Shown: positions 43,843-56,415, counted from the stretch's first letter. The stretch is 64,000 nucleotides of DNA from Bettongia penicillata ogilbyi (GCA_023548195.1 JAJHZJ010000419.1:2044773-2108772); one strand, 5' to 3'. The notes: a model not told the origin generated them from the letters alone. Numbers and translations: made by a program.

Positions 43843-46754
43843 GAATTTTTTTTTTTTGATAAAATTTATTTATTCAACTCTTACATTCATTTTCACAAAA
43901 TTTTGGGTTCCAAATTTTCTCCCCTTTTATCCCCTCCCCCCACCCCAATATACCAAGCAATCTAATTTTCCCTATCTCCAGTCTGCCCTCTCTTCTATCA
44001 TCCCTCCCTTCTCTTGTCCCCAGCTTCTCTTTTGTCCTGTAGGGCTAGATGACTTTCCATTCCCCATTAACTGTATTTCTTATTTCCTAGTAGCAACAAC
44101 AATACTCAATAGTTGTTCCTAAAACTTTGAATTCCAAATTCTCCCCATCCCTCCCTCCCCATCCATTCCCTTTGGGAAGGCAGGCAATTCAATATTGGCC
44201 ATATCTGTGTAGTTTTGCAAATGACTTCCATAATAGTCGTGCTGTGTAAGACTAACTGAATTACTCTCCATCCTATCCTGCCCCCCATTGTTTATATTCT
44301 GTCTTTTGATCCTGTCCCTCCCCAAGAGTGTTGACTTCAAATTGCTCCCTCCTCCCATCATCATCCCCCCCCTTGCTTATCTCCTTCTCCCCGACTTTCC
44401 TGTACTGTAAGATAGGTTTTCATACCAAAATGAGTGTGCATTTTATTCCTTCCTTTAGTCAAATGTGATAAGGGTAAACTTCTTGGTTTTTTTTCTCAGC
44501 TCTCCTCTTTTTCCCTCCACTAAAAAGTCTCCTGCTTGCCTCTTAAATGACATATAATTTACCCCATTCCATTTCACCCTCTTTCCTCCCCCTACCTTTC
44601 TCTCTCACCATTTACCTTAATTTCTTTTAAGATATGGTCCCATCCTATTCAATTCACGCTGTGCTCTCTGTCTCTGTATGTGCGTGCATGTGTGTATGTG
44701 TGTGTGCGTGCACGCATGTACGTGTGTGTATGTGTGTGTGTGTATGTGTGTGTGTGATCCCACCAACTACCCAGATACTGAAACGTTTTAAGAGTTACAA
44801 ATATTATCTTTCCATGTAGGAATGTAAACAGTTCACTTTTGGTAAGTCCCTTATAACTTCTCTTTGCTGTTTACTTTTCCATGCTTCTTTTCATTCTTGT
44901 GTTTGAAAGTCAAATTTTCTTTTCAGCTCTGGTTTTTTCATCAAGAATGCTTGAAAGCCCTCTGTTTCATTGAAAGACCATATTTTCCCCTGAAGTATTA
45001 TACTCAGTTTTGCTAGGTAGGTGATTCTTGGTTTGAGTCCTAGTTCCTTTGACTTCTGGAATATCCTATTCCATGCCCTTTGATCCCTTAATGTAGAAGC
45101 TGCTAGATCGTGTGTTATCCTGATTGTATTTCCATAATACTGGAATTGTTTCATTCTAGCTGCTTGCAAGATTTTCTCCTTGACCTGGGAGTTCTGGAAT
45201 TTGGCCTCAATGTTCCTAGGAGTTTCTCTTTTTGGATCTCTTTCAGGCGGTCATCGATGGATTCTTTCAATACTTATTTTGCCCTCTGGTTGTAGAATCT
45301 CAGGGCAGTTTTCCTCGATAATTTCATGGAAGATGATGTCTAGGCTCTTTTTTTGATCATGAGTTTCAGGTAGTCCCATAATTTTTAAATTGTCTGTCCT
45401 GGATCTATTTTCCAGGTCAGTTGTTTTTCCCATGAGATATTTCACATTCTCTTCCATTTTTTCATTCTTTTGGTTTTGTTTGGTGATTTCTTGGTTTCTC
45501 AGAAAGTCATTAGACTCCATCTGTTCCATTCTAATTTTGAAAGAACTATTCTCTTCAGTGAGCTTTTGAACCTCTTTTTCCATTTGGCTAATTCTGCTTT
45601 TGAAAGCATTCTTCTCCTCATTGGCTTTTGGAACCTCTTTTGCCAATTGAGTGAGCCTATTTTTCAAGGTGTTATTTTCTTCAGCCTTTTTTTGGGTCTC
45701 CTTTACCAAAGTATTGACCCATTTTTCACACTTTTCTTGCATCTCTCTCATTTCTCTTCCCAGTTTTTCCTCCACCTGTCTAACTTGCTTTTCAAAATCC
45801 TTTTTGAGTTCTTCCAAGGCCTGAGCCCACCTGACATCCTCCTGGGATGTCTGGGATACAGAGGCCCCGCCCTCCACGTCTTTTCCTGATGGTAAGAATA
45901 GTTCCTGTCATCAGAATTGAAAGGCAGGAACATTTGCACCTACTCAAAGAAGCTCTCTATAGTCTTATTTTTCTTCCCTTTTCTGGGCATTTTCCCACCT
46001 AGTTACTTGACTTCTGAGATTCCTGTCCACCCCTACCTAGATCCGCCCAGCTAGTGCTTGGGGCCTGAGATTCAAATGGGCTTTCCGCAGCAGGCGTGGC
46101 TGCTATTCAATGTGAGCTTAAGTTCTGGTGCTGGGGTTGGGGCAGGGCCGCCTCCCAGGCTCAGTTCCCTCAGGGGCTTTTTGCAAAGACCTTCAGTAAT
46201 GGAGCGGGTGGGGGCAAGGCCACCTGCCAATCTCAGCTCCTTCAAGTGGTTTATGCACAGACCTTCAGTAATGAAGATCTTGCCTGCTCAGGGAGTCCCG
46301 GGGGGCTGCCACTGCTGCCGCTGCCCCTGTCTCTGCCTCCGCCACTTCCTGCCCCTGCCTCTGCCTCTGTCGCTTCTTCCCGAGGGTGCCCGAGTCATGG
46401 AGACACCCTGCTCCCCTCTCAGCCAGCTCAGACATCTCTCTCACTGATCTGTAGCATCTATGGGTGGAGGGACCTTCCCGGCTGCCGGAGATTCCGTCCC
46501 TGAAGCCTGCTCGGATCTGCTCCTCTGGGGCCGTGGCCAGGGCAGCGCTGGGGTGGGCTCTGCTTTCCGGGGCGTGACGGACCCTGGGGATGGCTCTCCA
46601 GGGCTCTCTGGAACGGAAATCTCTTCCACTGTGTTTCTGCACACCCTGCAGTGATCCAGAACTTGTGGGGAGCTCTTCTTACATTAAATCCATGGGCTGT
46701 GGGTTCGGAGCTAGCATACGTGAGTCTTTCTACTCCGCCATCTTGACTCCACCT
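43843..46754 (-). mobile_element. HAL1 copy C (nest level 3), near full length
   Basis: About 2.9 kb. Minus strand: 5' end GTCAAGATGGCGGAGTAG near 46728-46747, GC-rich 5' UTR (46000-46740), ORF1 (about 45990-44891), 3' UTR with TG microsatellite (44675-44756), and an end containing AATAAA (minus strand, near 43870) before a poly(A) seen as poly(T) at about 43846-43857. GGTTAGTG lies at 43835-43842 and 46755-46762 as the target duplication, and similar T-rich sequence extends it. It interrupts ORF1 of copy F. Confidence 0.88.
44891..45990 (-). pseudogene. HAL1 ORF1 pseudogene, copy C
   Basis: Minus-strand L1-type ORF1. The coiled coil, RRM-like and C-terminal domains are in one frame from 45877 to 44891 except for TGA at 45251-45253. 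Upstream of 45877 the N terminus (M-P-R-K-G-K-K at about 45990) is in a different frame because of an indel near 45905. This copy keeps CGA at 45254-45256, where copy A has TGA and copies B and D have CAA. Confidence 0.82.
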
Positions 46755-47840
46755 GGTTAGTGTATTTTTAAAGGTGTTATTTTCTTCAGCATTTTTTCGG
46801 TCTCCTTTAGCAAGCTGTTGACTCGTTTTTCATGATTTTCTTGCATTGCTCTCATTTCTCTTCCCAATTTTTCCTCCACTTCTCTTATTTGATTTTCAAA
46901 ATCCTTTTTGAGCTCTTCCATGGCTTGAGACTATTACATATACTTTTTGGAGGCTTTGGATGCTGAAAGCTTGACCTTGCTGTCTTCCTCTGATTACATG
47001 CTTTGCTCTTTGTCATCTGAAAATACTTTTTCAACAAGAAAGCAACCTTCTATTCTCTTATTTTTCCCCCTTTTTGGGTATTTTCATAGCCAGCTGTTTG
47101 ACTTTTGAGTCCTTTATCAAGAGGAGGATATACTATCCTAAGCTCCAGAAGTTTTGTGCAGCTGTTCTCTGAGATATCTCTAGGGATCTATAAGTTCTCA
47201 GTTTCTTCAAGCTGATATAATCAAGAGAGACGAGTTTACTCCTCTCCTGGCCTGTGCTCTGGTCTAGGAGCAACCACAAGTACTCTTTTCTCACCTAAAA
47301 TTGTGAGTAGGTTTCCCTCTCCACAGCCACCACCACCTCCACAAAGCCAGTGGTCTTTCTCACCCTAAGGTCACCTCTCAGGACTGAGACCCAGATCAGC
47401 AGTTCAATTACCCCAGGGTCTTTAGGCCAAGGATTCCAAAAGTGGAGGCTGCCTCAGTGGCTGCTGCCACCCTGGGACCAGGATTTGAACCAGACCAAGC
47501 TCCCCTCTCACCCAGGTATAAAAGCTTTCTTACTGACATTTGAAGCTGTGGGTTGAGAAATTTGGGAACCACAGCAGCTACCCATGATTCAGTGCCCTGA
47601 AACCTGTTCCATTCTTGTCCGTGCTGTGCAGCCTACATTAGAATGTCCTCTGCTCCTAGTCTGGCATGACAGATGTTTCCTGCTGGCCTCCAAGACTGTC
47701 TTGGGCTGGAAATCCTTTTCACTCTGTCGTTTTGTGTCTGGTTGCTCTAGAATTTGTTAAGAATCATTTTTACAGGTATTTTAAGGGTTATGCGGGGAGA
47801 GCTAGCACAAGTCCATTGTTCTTCTCCACCATCATGGCTC
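46755..47840 (-). mobile_element. HAL1 copy F (nest level 2), 5' part
   Basis: Continues ORF1 at GGTGTTATTTTCTTCAGCAT, through the coiled coil to TCCATGGCTTGAGAC near 46930, then a 5' UTR of about 800 bp ending with a diverged YY1 region (minus-strand CATGATGGTGGAG near 47828-47840). To its right the older L1 ORF1 resumes. Confidence 0.72.
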
Positions 47841-48534
47841 TGTACCCCCTTAGTCAGTTTTTGTTCTTCCTTTTCTAAGCTATTAACTCTCTCTTGCTTA
47901 CCTCCCATTTCTTGTCCCAATTTTTCTTCTACCTCTCTTATTTGACTTTTAAAATCCTTCTTGAGCTCTTCCAAAAAGTTATTTTGGGCTTAAGACCAAT
48001 TCGTACTCCCCTTTGGGATTTCAGATCTAGGTATATTGACAGTGTTGTCCTCTTCTGAGTTTGTATTCTGACCTTCTCTGTCACCATAAAAGCCACACTT
48101 GGTCAAGATTCTTTTTTGCTTCCCAATCATTTTTTTGCCTATTGCTTTTAGAGCTGAGCTCTTCTATTGAAGCACTGTCCCAAGCTTCTTTTACAAGGGG
48201 CCAAGGACTTTGTGCCCCAGGGCCCAAGTGCCTCATCACTGGAGGTTGTAGGAGTCTGACATCTTAGAGGCCAGGTGGGTTTTTTCTGAGTTTCCCAGGG
48301 CTACATTCAAGCATGAGAGGTCTGCTGATGGGGGATGCCTGCCTTCCCTGGGCTGCACTTGCATGTATGGTGGTTCCTTGAGCTGAAGTCTGCAGGTTTC
48401 TTTCTCAAAAGGCTACTTCTGATAGAACCTATGTGATACTGAGTCACATTCTAGGACCTTGGGTGTGGATACAGCCTTTTGACTGAGTCCAAGTTTTATA
48501 AAAACAAATCCTTTTTTTTTAATTAAGGGAATAT
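47841..48534 (-). mobile_element. Old L1 (nest level 1): ORF1 N-terminal half and 5' UTR
   Basis: The minus-strand frame 47974-47747 includes M-E-E-L-K-K-D-F-K and E-E-K-L-G-Q-E-M, the coiled-coil start of ORF1. 5' UTR-like GC-rich sequence follows to about 48500. This is the other end of the L1 whose ORF1 C terminus is at 41161-41830, so about 6 kb of younger HAL1 sequence separates them. Confidence 0.65.
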
Positions 48535-48624
48535 GTTCTGTGAAGTTTAGATTCAGTCAAAGGGCCACACTTGAGGACCTAGAGAACCACATATGGCCTT
48601 AAGGTTGCAAGTTCTCCACTCCTG
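48535..48624. mobile_element. hAT-like MITE fragment
   Basis: GATTCAGTCAAAGGGCCACA, GAGGACCTAGAGAACCACAT, and CAAGTTCTCCACTCCTG match the right part of the 108-bp element at 29451-29558, better conserved in the middle. Its other terminus is not clear. Confidence 0.55.
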
Positions 48625-49365
48625 TCACTAGACAGAGCATTTTGAGAAACCAACCAGGATCCTCATTAGAGATTTGTTAATCTCGGGATAGATATCTCCA
48701 TTGTAAGAGTCACATTCCAGCTGATGTTTTATCAGAAAGATTTTTTAAAATTTACAACTCTGAAAACCTCCAATCTCTAATGGATGGGAAAGGAAGATGA
48801 TGGATTCACTAAAGATTATGTATAGCAAATTATGTAAAGATTATGTGTAGCAAATACATACATAAATACATAAATACATACACAAATACATACATATATA
48901 TATATATCACAATATGGCACTTAGATTAGTTATGAATAAAAGATATTATAGCAATTAATGACAATAAAATTTGAAGTTTAATGCTAATTAGTTAAGATTC
49001 ATAAATCATAACCACAATTATACTATTTGAATTGTCACTTTAATATTTTCATGAATAGCTAATCTAACTGAATGCTTAAGATAACATTCCAATGGAATGG
49101 AAGTTTTTAAACTCATGAATTTTTTTCTCTTTGAATCCTTAGCTTTATGAAGCCTCCCTAGAACTCACAAATCTCCCTTTCTCTTGAATTCCTGAATATA
49201 TAGTGTATAATGCACAATTTAGTATAGAGCATATGCTATCAAATATCCAATATCTCAGATGTGTTAGTCTGGTCTCCTTTACTTGATTTTCCAGTGTTTG
49301 ATGACAGTCACTTTGTTTTAGACGATCTCTATGCTAGACATTTAGTACAAAGAAACTGCTGATTT
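48625..49365. other. Unassigned sequence with a CATA/TACA repeat
   Basis: ATACATACATAAATACATAA simple repeat at 48856-48907. The rest is AT-rich with no assignment. Confidence 0.5.
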
Positions 49366-49726
49366 ATTGAAAGATGATGTCTAAGCTCTTTTTTAATTAC
49401 AGCTTTAAAGTAGTCCAATAATTCTTAAATTATCTATTCTTAATCAATTTTATTGTTTGACTGTTTTTCCAATGAGATATTTCACATTTTCTTCTAATTG
49501 TTTTCATTCTTTTGACTTTGTTTTATTGTTTCTTAATGTCACATGGAATCCTTAGCTTCCACTGACCTTAATCTAATTTTTAAAGAATTATTTTCTTCTG
49601 TATCTTTTTTCCTTCCACTTGGCTAGTTCTGTTTTAAAGGAGTTCTCTTCTTTAGTGGATTTTTGTTTCTCTTTTAGCATTTGACCACTTTTTAAACTGT
49701 CTTACTTAGTTTATTTTTCCTCAGTT
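49366..49726 (-). mobile_element. Ancient L1 ORF1 C-terminal part (outer element of second nest)
   Basis: Antisense ORF1: GATGATGTCTAAGCTCTTTT, TTTCCAATGAGATATTTCAC, ATCTAATTTTTAAAGAATTA and CCACTTGGCTAGTTCTG follow the order of the ORF1 RRM and coiled coil in the HAL1 copies. Strongly decayed. ORF1 resumes at about 56069. Confidence 0.6.
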
Positions 49727-51174
49727 ACATGTAAAAAGAATTTTTAACATTTGTTTTTAAAACTTTGAGTTCCAAATTCTCTCTCTTCCTCCCTCTGCAT
49801 ATCCCCATTGTGAAGACAAGAAATTTGATATAGGTTGTGTAGTTATGCAAAATATTTCCATAACAGTTATGTTATGAAATAAAACATAGACCAAAAAAAT
49901 TTTTAAAACATTCAAGAAAAGAATTTTTAAAAAAAATAGTATGCTTCAAGCTGCATTCAGATATCATCAGTTCTTTCTCTGTGGATGGATAGCATTTTTT
50001 AATCATAAGTCCATTAGAGGTGTCTTAGATCACCTGGTGATTAAGATGACATCTGGTCATCTTTAAGTTATTGCTCCTACTTTGTATGCAATACATGTCA
50101 CTTTGCATCACCTCACATAAGTTTTTCCATGTTTTTTCTGAGAGCATCCTGCTCATCTTTTCTTATAGCACAATAGCATTCTATCACAATTGCATACCAC
50201 AATTTGTACAGCATTTCCCAAATTGACGAGCAAACCCTCAATTTCCAATTCTTTGCTCCCAGAAAGGAGCTGCTATAAATACTTTTGTACATATAGGTCC
50301 TTTTGCTTTTTTATCTCTTTTGAGATACAGATCTAATAGTGGTTTTGCTAGGTCAAAGTGTATGTGTGGTATTATAGCTCTTTGGACATATTTACAAATT
50401 GCTCTATAGAATGGCTGAATCAATCCACATTGCATTAATGTTTCATTTTTCACATATCCCCTCCAAAATTTGTCATTTTCATTTTCTGTCCTATTAGCTA
50501 ATCTGATAGGTATGAGGAAGTAACTCAGAATTGTATTAATTTGCATTTGTCCAATCAATAATGATTTAGAGAATTTTTTATATGGCAACAGATAACTTTG
50601 ATTATTTCATCTGAAACTGTTTATATCTTTTGATCATTTATTAATGAGGAATATCTTTTATTTTTATAAATTTGACTCAATTCTCTGTATGTTTGAGAAA
50701 TGAAGCCTTTATCAGAGAAACTTGCTTCAAAAACTTTCCCAGTTACTATTGCTAACTCTATTTCCCTCCATCCTATTTCCTCCTCCCATTTATTCGGTTC
50801 TCTTTCATTTCATCCTGTCCCTCCTCAAAAGTGTTTTGTTTCTGACTAGGCCCGCCCCAAAAATGTCCTCTCCCACCCACTTCTCTTATCCCCTTCCTCC
50901 CCTACTTTCCTGCAGGATAAGAAATTTATCTTACATAATTTCTATACCTAATTGAATGTATATGTTCTTTCCCTTTGATCCAATTCTGATGAGAATAAGG
51001 TTCACACACTCCCCCATCTTCCCTTTCATTGTAAAAGTTTTTCTTGCCTCTTCCCAGAACATTCTTCTCTTGCCCCTTAATTTTATTTTTTTAGATGTCA
51101 TTCCTTCATATTCAAATCACACCTTTACCCTGTGTGCGTGTATATGTATGTATACATGTATGTATGTGTATGTG

Positions 51175-51228
<54 letters not shown>

Positions 51229-53135
51229 CTTTATAACTTCCCCAATAATGAAAAAAGTTCTTATGAGTTACAAATATCATCTTCCCATGTAGGAGTATAA
51301 AGAGCTTAACCTTATTAAGTCCTTATGATTGTCCTTTCCTGTTTACCTTTTTATGCTTCTCTTGAATCTTATATTTGAAGGTCAAATTTTCTATTTAGTT
51401 CTGGTCTTTTTGTCAAAAATGCTTAAAAGTCCTCTATCTCACTGAATGTCAATTTCTCCCCTTGGAGGATTGTACTCAGTTTTGCCCACTGGAATATCAC
51501 ATTCTAAGCTTTAATGTAGAAGTTGCTAAATCTTGTGTTATCCTGACTGTGTTTCCATGACATTTGAATTGTTTCTTTTTATATGCTTGGAACATTTTCT
51601 CCCTAACCTGGGAGCTTTGGAATTTGACTGTATATTACTGTGAGCTTTCATTTTGGGACCTCTTTCAAGAGGTGATCTGTCCATTTCTATTGTACCCTCT
51701 GGTTTAGAAGATCAGAGCAGTTTTCCATGATAATTTCTTGAAAGATGATGTCTAGACTCTTTTTCTGATCTTGGCTTTCACGTAGTTCAAAATTATCTCT
51801 TTTAGATCTATTTTAAAGTTTAGTTGTTTTACCAATGAGATATTTCACATTGTCTTCTATGTTTTCATTCTTTTGAATTTCTTTTATTATTTCTTTATTT
51901 CTCATAAAATCATTAGCTTCCATTTGCTCAATTCTAATTTTTAGGGATCTGTTTTCTTCAGTGAGCTTTTGAACTTCCTTTTTCATTTGGCCAATTCTAC
52001 TTTTTAAGGAGCTTGGTTTTTAAGTGCATTTTTTTTGCCTCTTTCTCCATTTGCCCAATTTGCTTTTCAAGGCATTTTCCTCATTGATTTTTTTTGGACC
52101 TCTTTTGCAATTTGGTCTAGTTTTTTTTTTTTTAAGATGCTCTTGTCTTCAGTAGTCTTTTGAGTCTCCTTCACCATGCTGACCCTTTTCTCATGATTTT
52201 CTTGCATCACTCTCATTTCTCCTTCCCATTTTTTCCTGTATCTCTCTCACTTGATTTTCAAAATCCTTTTTGAGCTCTTCCATGATGTGGGATCAATTCA
52301 TATTTTTTGGAGGCTTTGGATATAGGAGCTTTGACTTTGTTATCTTCCAAGTGTATGTTTTGATCTTCCTTGTCACCATAGTAATTCTGTGTTCATAATT
52401 TATTTCTGTTGTTGGCTTATTTTTCCAGTCTATTATTTGAATATTAATTCTTTGTTAAAGTAGAGTTCCACTTCCATGGTGGAGGATTCACTGCTCCAGT
52501 CTTTCAAGGTTTTGTGTAGCTGTTTTCAGAGATACTTCTAAGGACCTATATGTTTTCAGTTCTTCCAAGATTGCAAGACCCATAGAAAGGTGTTTATTGC
52601 TCTCTTAGTCTGTACCCTGGTCTGTGAGTGATCACAAGCACTCTTTTCTACCCTGGAACTGTGAGAAGGGTCCCTGCTGTATGGCAGCTTCAAACTCAGG
52701 TGTACTAGTTCTCTTCCTTGACCTTGGACTGCCACTCAGGACTATAATCTGTATCTGAACAAAGCAACAAAGTTCTGCCTCAATACTAGAAAAGATAACC
52801 ATGAAATCTACTTCTGACCGGTTATTTAAACCCCGTTACCCTCTCTGGTCTGAGAACTCTGGGAGCAACTATTGCTACTGATGATTCACTGGCTCCCAAA
52901 ATCCTGTTCTATGCAGGCATACCCTGTGCTGTACTTCATTACTTTCTCCCCTTGGTGCAACCAACCTTTTCTGCCAAACTTCTCAATTATCTTGAGCTAA
53001 AAAATGGTTTCATTCTGTCTTTTTGTGGGTTCTGCCACTCTAGAATTTGTTTAGAGTTATTTTTTGAAGGTATTTGGGGAAGTTTGCAAAAAAGCTCAGA
53101 CAACTCCTTGTATTTACTCCACAATCTTGGTTCCA
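49727..53135 (-). mobile_element. L1 lacking most of ORF2 (HAL1-like), copy G
   Basis: Two L1 parts are joined at about 50745. The left part (49727-50745) is a genuine L1 3' UTR and ORF2 C-terminal end, antisense (a 116-codon minus-strand frame at 50588-50238 covers the ORF2 end). The right part is inter-ORF sequence with a TG/TA microsatellite (51131-51226), ORF1 (about 52290-51400, very decayed) and a 5' UTR ending at about 53130 in minus-strand AACCAAGATTGTGGAG. The bulk of ORF2 is missing. This could be one internally deleted L1 or two insertions. Confidence 0.6.
51131..51226. repeat. TATG and (TA)n microsatellite
   Basis: GTATGTATACATGTATGTAT followed by about 23 TA units. Confidence 0.95.
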
Positions 53136-53148
53136 CCTCCCTAATTTT
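53136..53148. repeat. Target-site duplication of HAL1 copy D, left copy
   Basis: CCTCCCTAATTTT, also at 56056-56068. Its last Ts may merge with the poly(T). Confidence 0.8.
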
Positions 53149-56055
53149 TTTTTTGTATTTAAATTTATCTATTTAAGTTTTCAAAATTCATTTCCACAAA
53201 ATTTTGGGTCCCAAATCTTCTCCTCATTTCTCCCCTCCCCCCACCTCAAAACACCGAGCATTCTAATTATCCCTATCATCAATCTGCCTCCCCTTCTAAC
53301 ATTCCTCCCTTCCCTTATTTCCATCTTCTCTTTTGTCCTGTAGGGTGAGATAACTTTCTATATTCCATTACCTGTATTTCTCATTTCCTAGTTGTATGCA
53401 AGAATGATACTCAACAGTTGTTCCTAAAACGTTGAGTTCTAACTTCACTTCCTCCATCCCTCCCCACCCATCCCCTTTGGGAAGGCAAGCAATTCAATAT
53501 AGACCATATCTGTGTAGTTTTGTAAATGACTTCCATAATAGTTATCTTATGTAAGACTAACTATATTTCCCTCCATCCTATCCTGCCCCCCATTTCTTTT
53601 ATTCTCTCTTTTGATCCTGTCCCTCCCCAAGAGTATTGACTTTAATTGTTCCCTCTTCTCATTGCCCTCCCTTCCATCATCCCCCCCACCCTGCTTATCT
53701 CCTTCTCCCCCACTTTCTTATATTGTAAGATAGGTTTTCATACCAAAATGAATGTGCATTTTATTTCTTCCTTTAGTCGAATGTAATGACAGTAAGCTTC
53801 ATGTTTTTACTCTCACCTCCTCTCCTCATCCCTCCACTGAAAAGTCTTTTTTACCTCTTTTATGAGAGATAATTTGCCCCATTCCATTTCTCCATTTCTC
53901 CTCCAAATATATTTCTCTCTCACCTCTTAATTTTATTCTTTTAAGAAATGATCCCATCCAATTCACCCTGTGCTGTGTGGGGGCGGGGGGGGGCATGTGT
54001 GTGTGGGGGGGGTGTGGGTGTGGGTGTGTAACTAATCTCACCAACTACCCAGATACTGAAAAAAGTTTCAAGAGTTATAAATACTGTCTTTCCATGTAGG
54101 AATGCAAACAGTTCAACTTTAGTAAGTCCTTTATGATTTCTATTTCCTGTTTACCTTTTCATGCTTCTCTTCATTCTTGTGTTTCAAAGTCAAATTTTCT
54201 TTTCAGTTCTGGTTTTTTCATCAAGATAGCTTGAAAGTCCTCTATTTCATTGAAAGACCATTTTTTCCCCTGAAGTATTATACTTCAGTGTTGTCCCCTG
54301 AAGTTTTGCTGAGTAGGTTATTCTTGGTTTGAGTCCTAGTTCCTTTGACTTCTGGAATATCCTATTACAAGCTCTTTGATGCCTTAATGTAGGAGCTGCT
54401 AGGTCTTGTGTTATCTTGATTGTATTTCCACAATACTTGAATTGTTTCTTTTTAGCTGCTTGCAATACTTTCTTCTTGACCTGAGAACTCTGGAATTTGG
54501 CCACAATGTTCCTAGGGGTTTCTCTATTTGGATCTCTTTCAGGAGGTGATTGGCGGATTCTTTCAATATTTATTTGGCCTCCTGGTTCTAGAATCTCAGG
54601 ACAATTTTCCTCGATAATTTCATGAAAGATGATGTCTAGGCTCTTTTATTGATCATGGCTTTCAGGTAGTCCCATAATTTTTAAATTGTCTCTCCTGGAT
54701 CTATTCTCTAGGTCAGTTGTTTTTCCATTGAGATATTTCACATTATCTTCTATTTTTTTCATTCTTTTGGTTTTGTTTTGTGATTTCTTGGTTTCTCAGA
54801 AAGTCATTAGCCTCCATCTGTTCCATTCTAATTTTGAGAGAACTATTTTCTTCAGTGAGCTTTTGAACCTCTTTTTCCATTTGGCTAATTCTGCTTTTTA
54901 AAACATTCTTCTCCTCATTGGCTTTTTGTATCTGTTTTGCCAGTTGAGTTAGCCTATTTTTCAAGGTGTTATTTTCTTCAGCATTTTTTTGGGTCTCCTT
55001 TAAGCAAGGTGTTTACCTGATTTTCATGCTTTTCTTGCATTTCTCTTCCCAGTTTTTCCTCCACCTGTCTAACTTGCTTTTCAAAATCCTTTTTGAGCTC
55101 TTCCGTGGCCTGAGCCCATTGAATATTATTTTGGATGTTTGGGGTACAGAAGCCTTGACTTTTATGTCTTTCCCTGATGGTAAGCATTGTTCTTCCTCAT
55201 CTAAAAGGATGGGAGAAAATATCTGTTCACCAAGAAAATAACCTTCTATAGTCATTTTTCTCCCTTTTTTGGGCATTTTCCCAACCAGATATTTGACTTT
55301 TGGGTCCTTTGTCAAGAGTAGGGTATACTCCGGAATCTGTAAGATCTCATTTCCTCCAAGGTGGCACAATCAAACATGTACACTGGACTAGGAGCAGAGA
55401 GAGATTTTTGTGCCCAGAATCTTAGCAGTTTCCTCTCCACAGCCACCTGGCCTCCAGTTCCACCAAGGCTGATTTTCAGTTAAGCTGTGGGGGTAGGGCC
55501 ACCATTCAGTGTGAGATAAAGATCAGCTCCCCCAGGGCCTCCACACAGGGCTGAGGCAATTGTTGGCTCCTCAGTGCCCCCAGGGTTTCCACGATCCAAC
55601 AATGGATGAGGCTGCTGTGGGGGCTGCCTTGGGAATTGTTGCCACCTGCCTGATGTGGCCTTTTCAGCCACTGCCTAAAACTGGAGCTATGGGAAAGCCA
55701 TTCTCCCTTCCCGGCCAGCTGAAAAACCCTGTCACTGCCCTTTGGTGCCTATGGGTTGAGGGATCTGGGCACCTGCTGCTTCTGTGACTGGGGAATTCTG
55801 CAACTGGAGATTTCAACTCTGAGGTGTCAGAGTTGTGCCTCATGGCCAAGGCTGGACTGGGTTCTACTCTGCATCTGGTGCAACAGACATTTCCCATGAG
55901 CCTTTCAGGTCACCCTGGGCTGGAAATCTCCTTCACTCTATCGTTCTCCACTTCTGCTGCTCCAAAATTTGTTGAGAGTCCCTCTCTACAGGTATTTTAT
56001 GGGCTGTGTGGGGAAAGCCTGCATGTGTGTGTCCTACTCTACCATCTTGGCTCTG
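53149..56055 (-). mobile_element. HAL1 copy D, near full length, nested
   Basis: About 2.9 kb on the minus strand: 5' end with CAAGATGG (56042-56049), GC-rich 5' UTR (55370-56040), ORF1 (about 55290-54180), 3' UTR with a G-rich TG tract (53978-54027) and an A-rich end. It is flanked by CCTCCCTAATTTT. It inserted exactly at the 5' end of copy G, inside the older ORF1. Confidence 0.87.
54180..55290 (-). pseudogene. HAL1 ORF1 pseudogene, copy D
   Basis: Minus-strand ORF1 in at least four frame segments: 55369-55013 (N terminus M-P-K-K-G-R-K), 55187-54978 (coiled coil start), 54964-54743 (coiled coil end) and 54504-54247 (C-terminal domain, A-K-F-Q-S-S-Q-V-K). Several indels cause the shifts, e.g. 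near 55005 and 54757. An insertion near 54284-54300 duplicates part of the TCCCCTGAAGT text. Confidence 0.8.
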
Positions 56056-56068
56056 CCTCCCTAATTTT
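56056..56068. repeat. Target-site duplication of HAL1 copy D, right copy
   Basis: CCTCCCTAATTTT, identical to 53136-53148. Confidence 0.8.
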
Positions 56069-56219
56069 GTTTTTTAAGGTGTTACTTTCTTAACTATTTT
56101 TTGAGCCTCTCTTACTAAGCTATTGAATCTCTTTGCATAATTTCCTGGTGTCATTCTCTTTACTTTCCCCAATTTTTCCTCAGCCTCTCTTATTTGATTT
56201 TTAAATTTATTTTTCAACT
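56069..56219 (-). pseudogene. Ancient L1 ORF1, N-terminal coiled coil (outer element)
   Basis: The minus-strand frame at 56283-56074 includes L-K-N-K-F-K-N-Q-I-R-E-A-E-E-K-L-G-K, an ORF1 coiled-coil start. It continues the element at 49366-49726 once copies G and D are removed. A SINE interrupts it from 56220. Confidence 0.65.
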
Positions 56220-56415
56220 TTACTAGGCACTCTTTATGGTTGCTGTTGTTTGTTTTAGTTTGTTTTTCGGAGGGTGAACACAAGGTAATTGGGGTTAAGT
56301 GACTCTTCTAAAGTCATACAGCTAGTAAATGTCAAGTGTCTGAGGCTGGATTTGAACCCAGCTCCTTTTGACTCTAGGGCCTGTGCTCAATTCACTGTAC
56401 CACAAAGCTGCTCCT
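56220..56415 (-). mobile_element. tRNA-derived SINE, antisense
   Basis: GTAATTGGGGTTAAGTGACT, GTCATACAGCTAGTAAATGT, TGAGGCTGGATTTGAACCCA, GGGCCTGTGCTCAATTCACT and the CCACAAAGCTGCTCC end. Well preserved. Confidence 0.85.

Noticed and set aside
46058..46654. Pro/Ala/Arg-rich frames of 125-135 codons
   Set aside because: HAL1 copy C 5' UTR, high GC, no conserved frame between copies.
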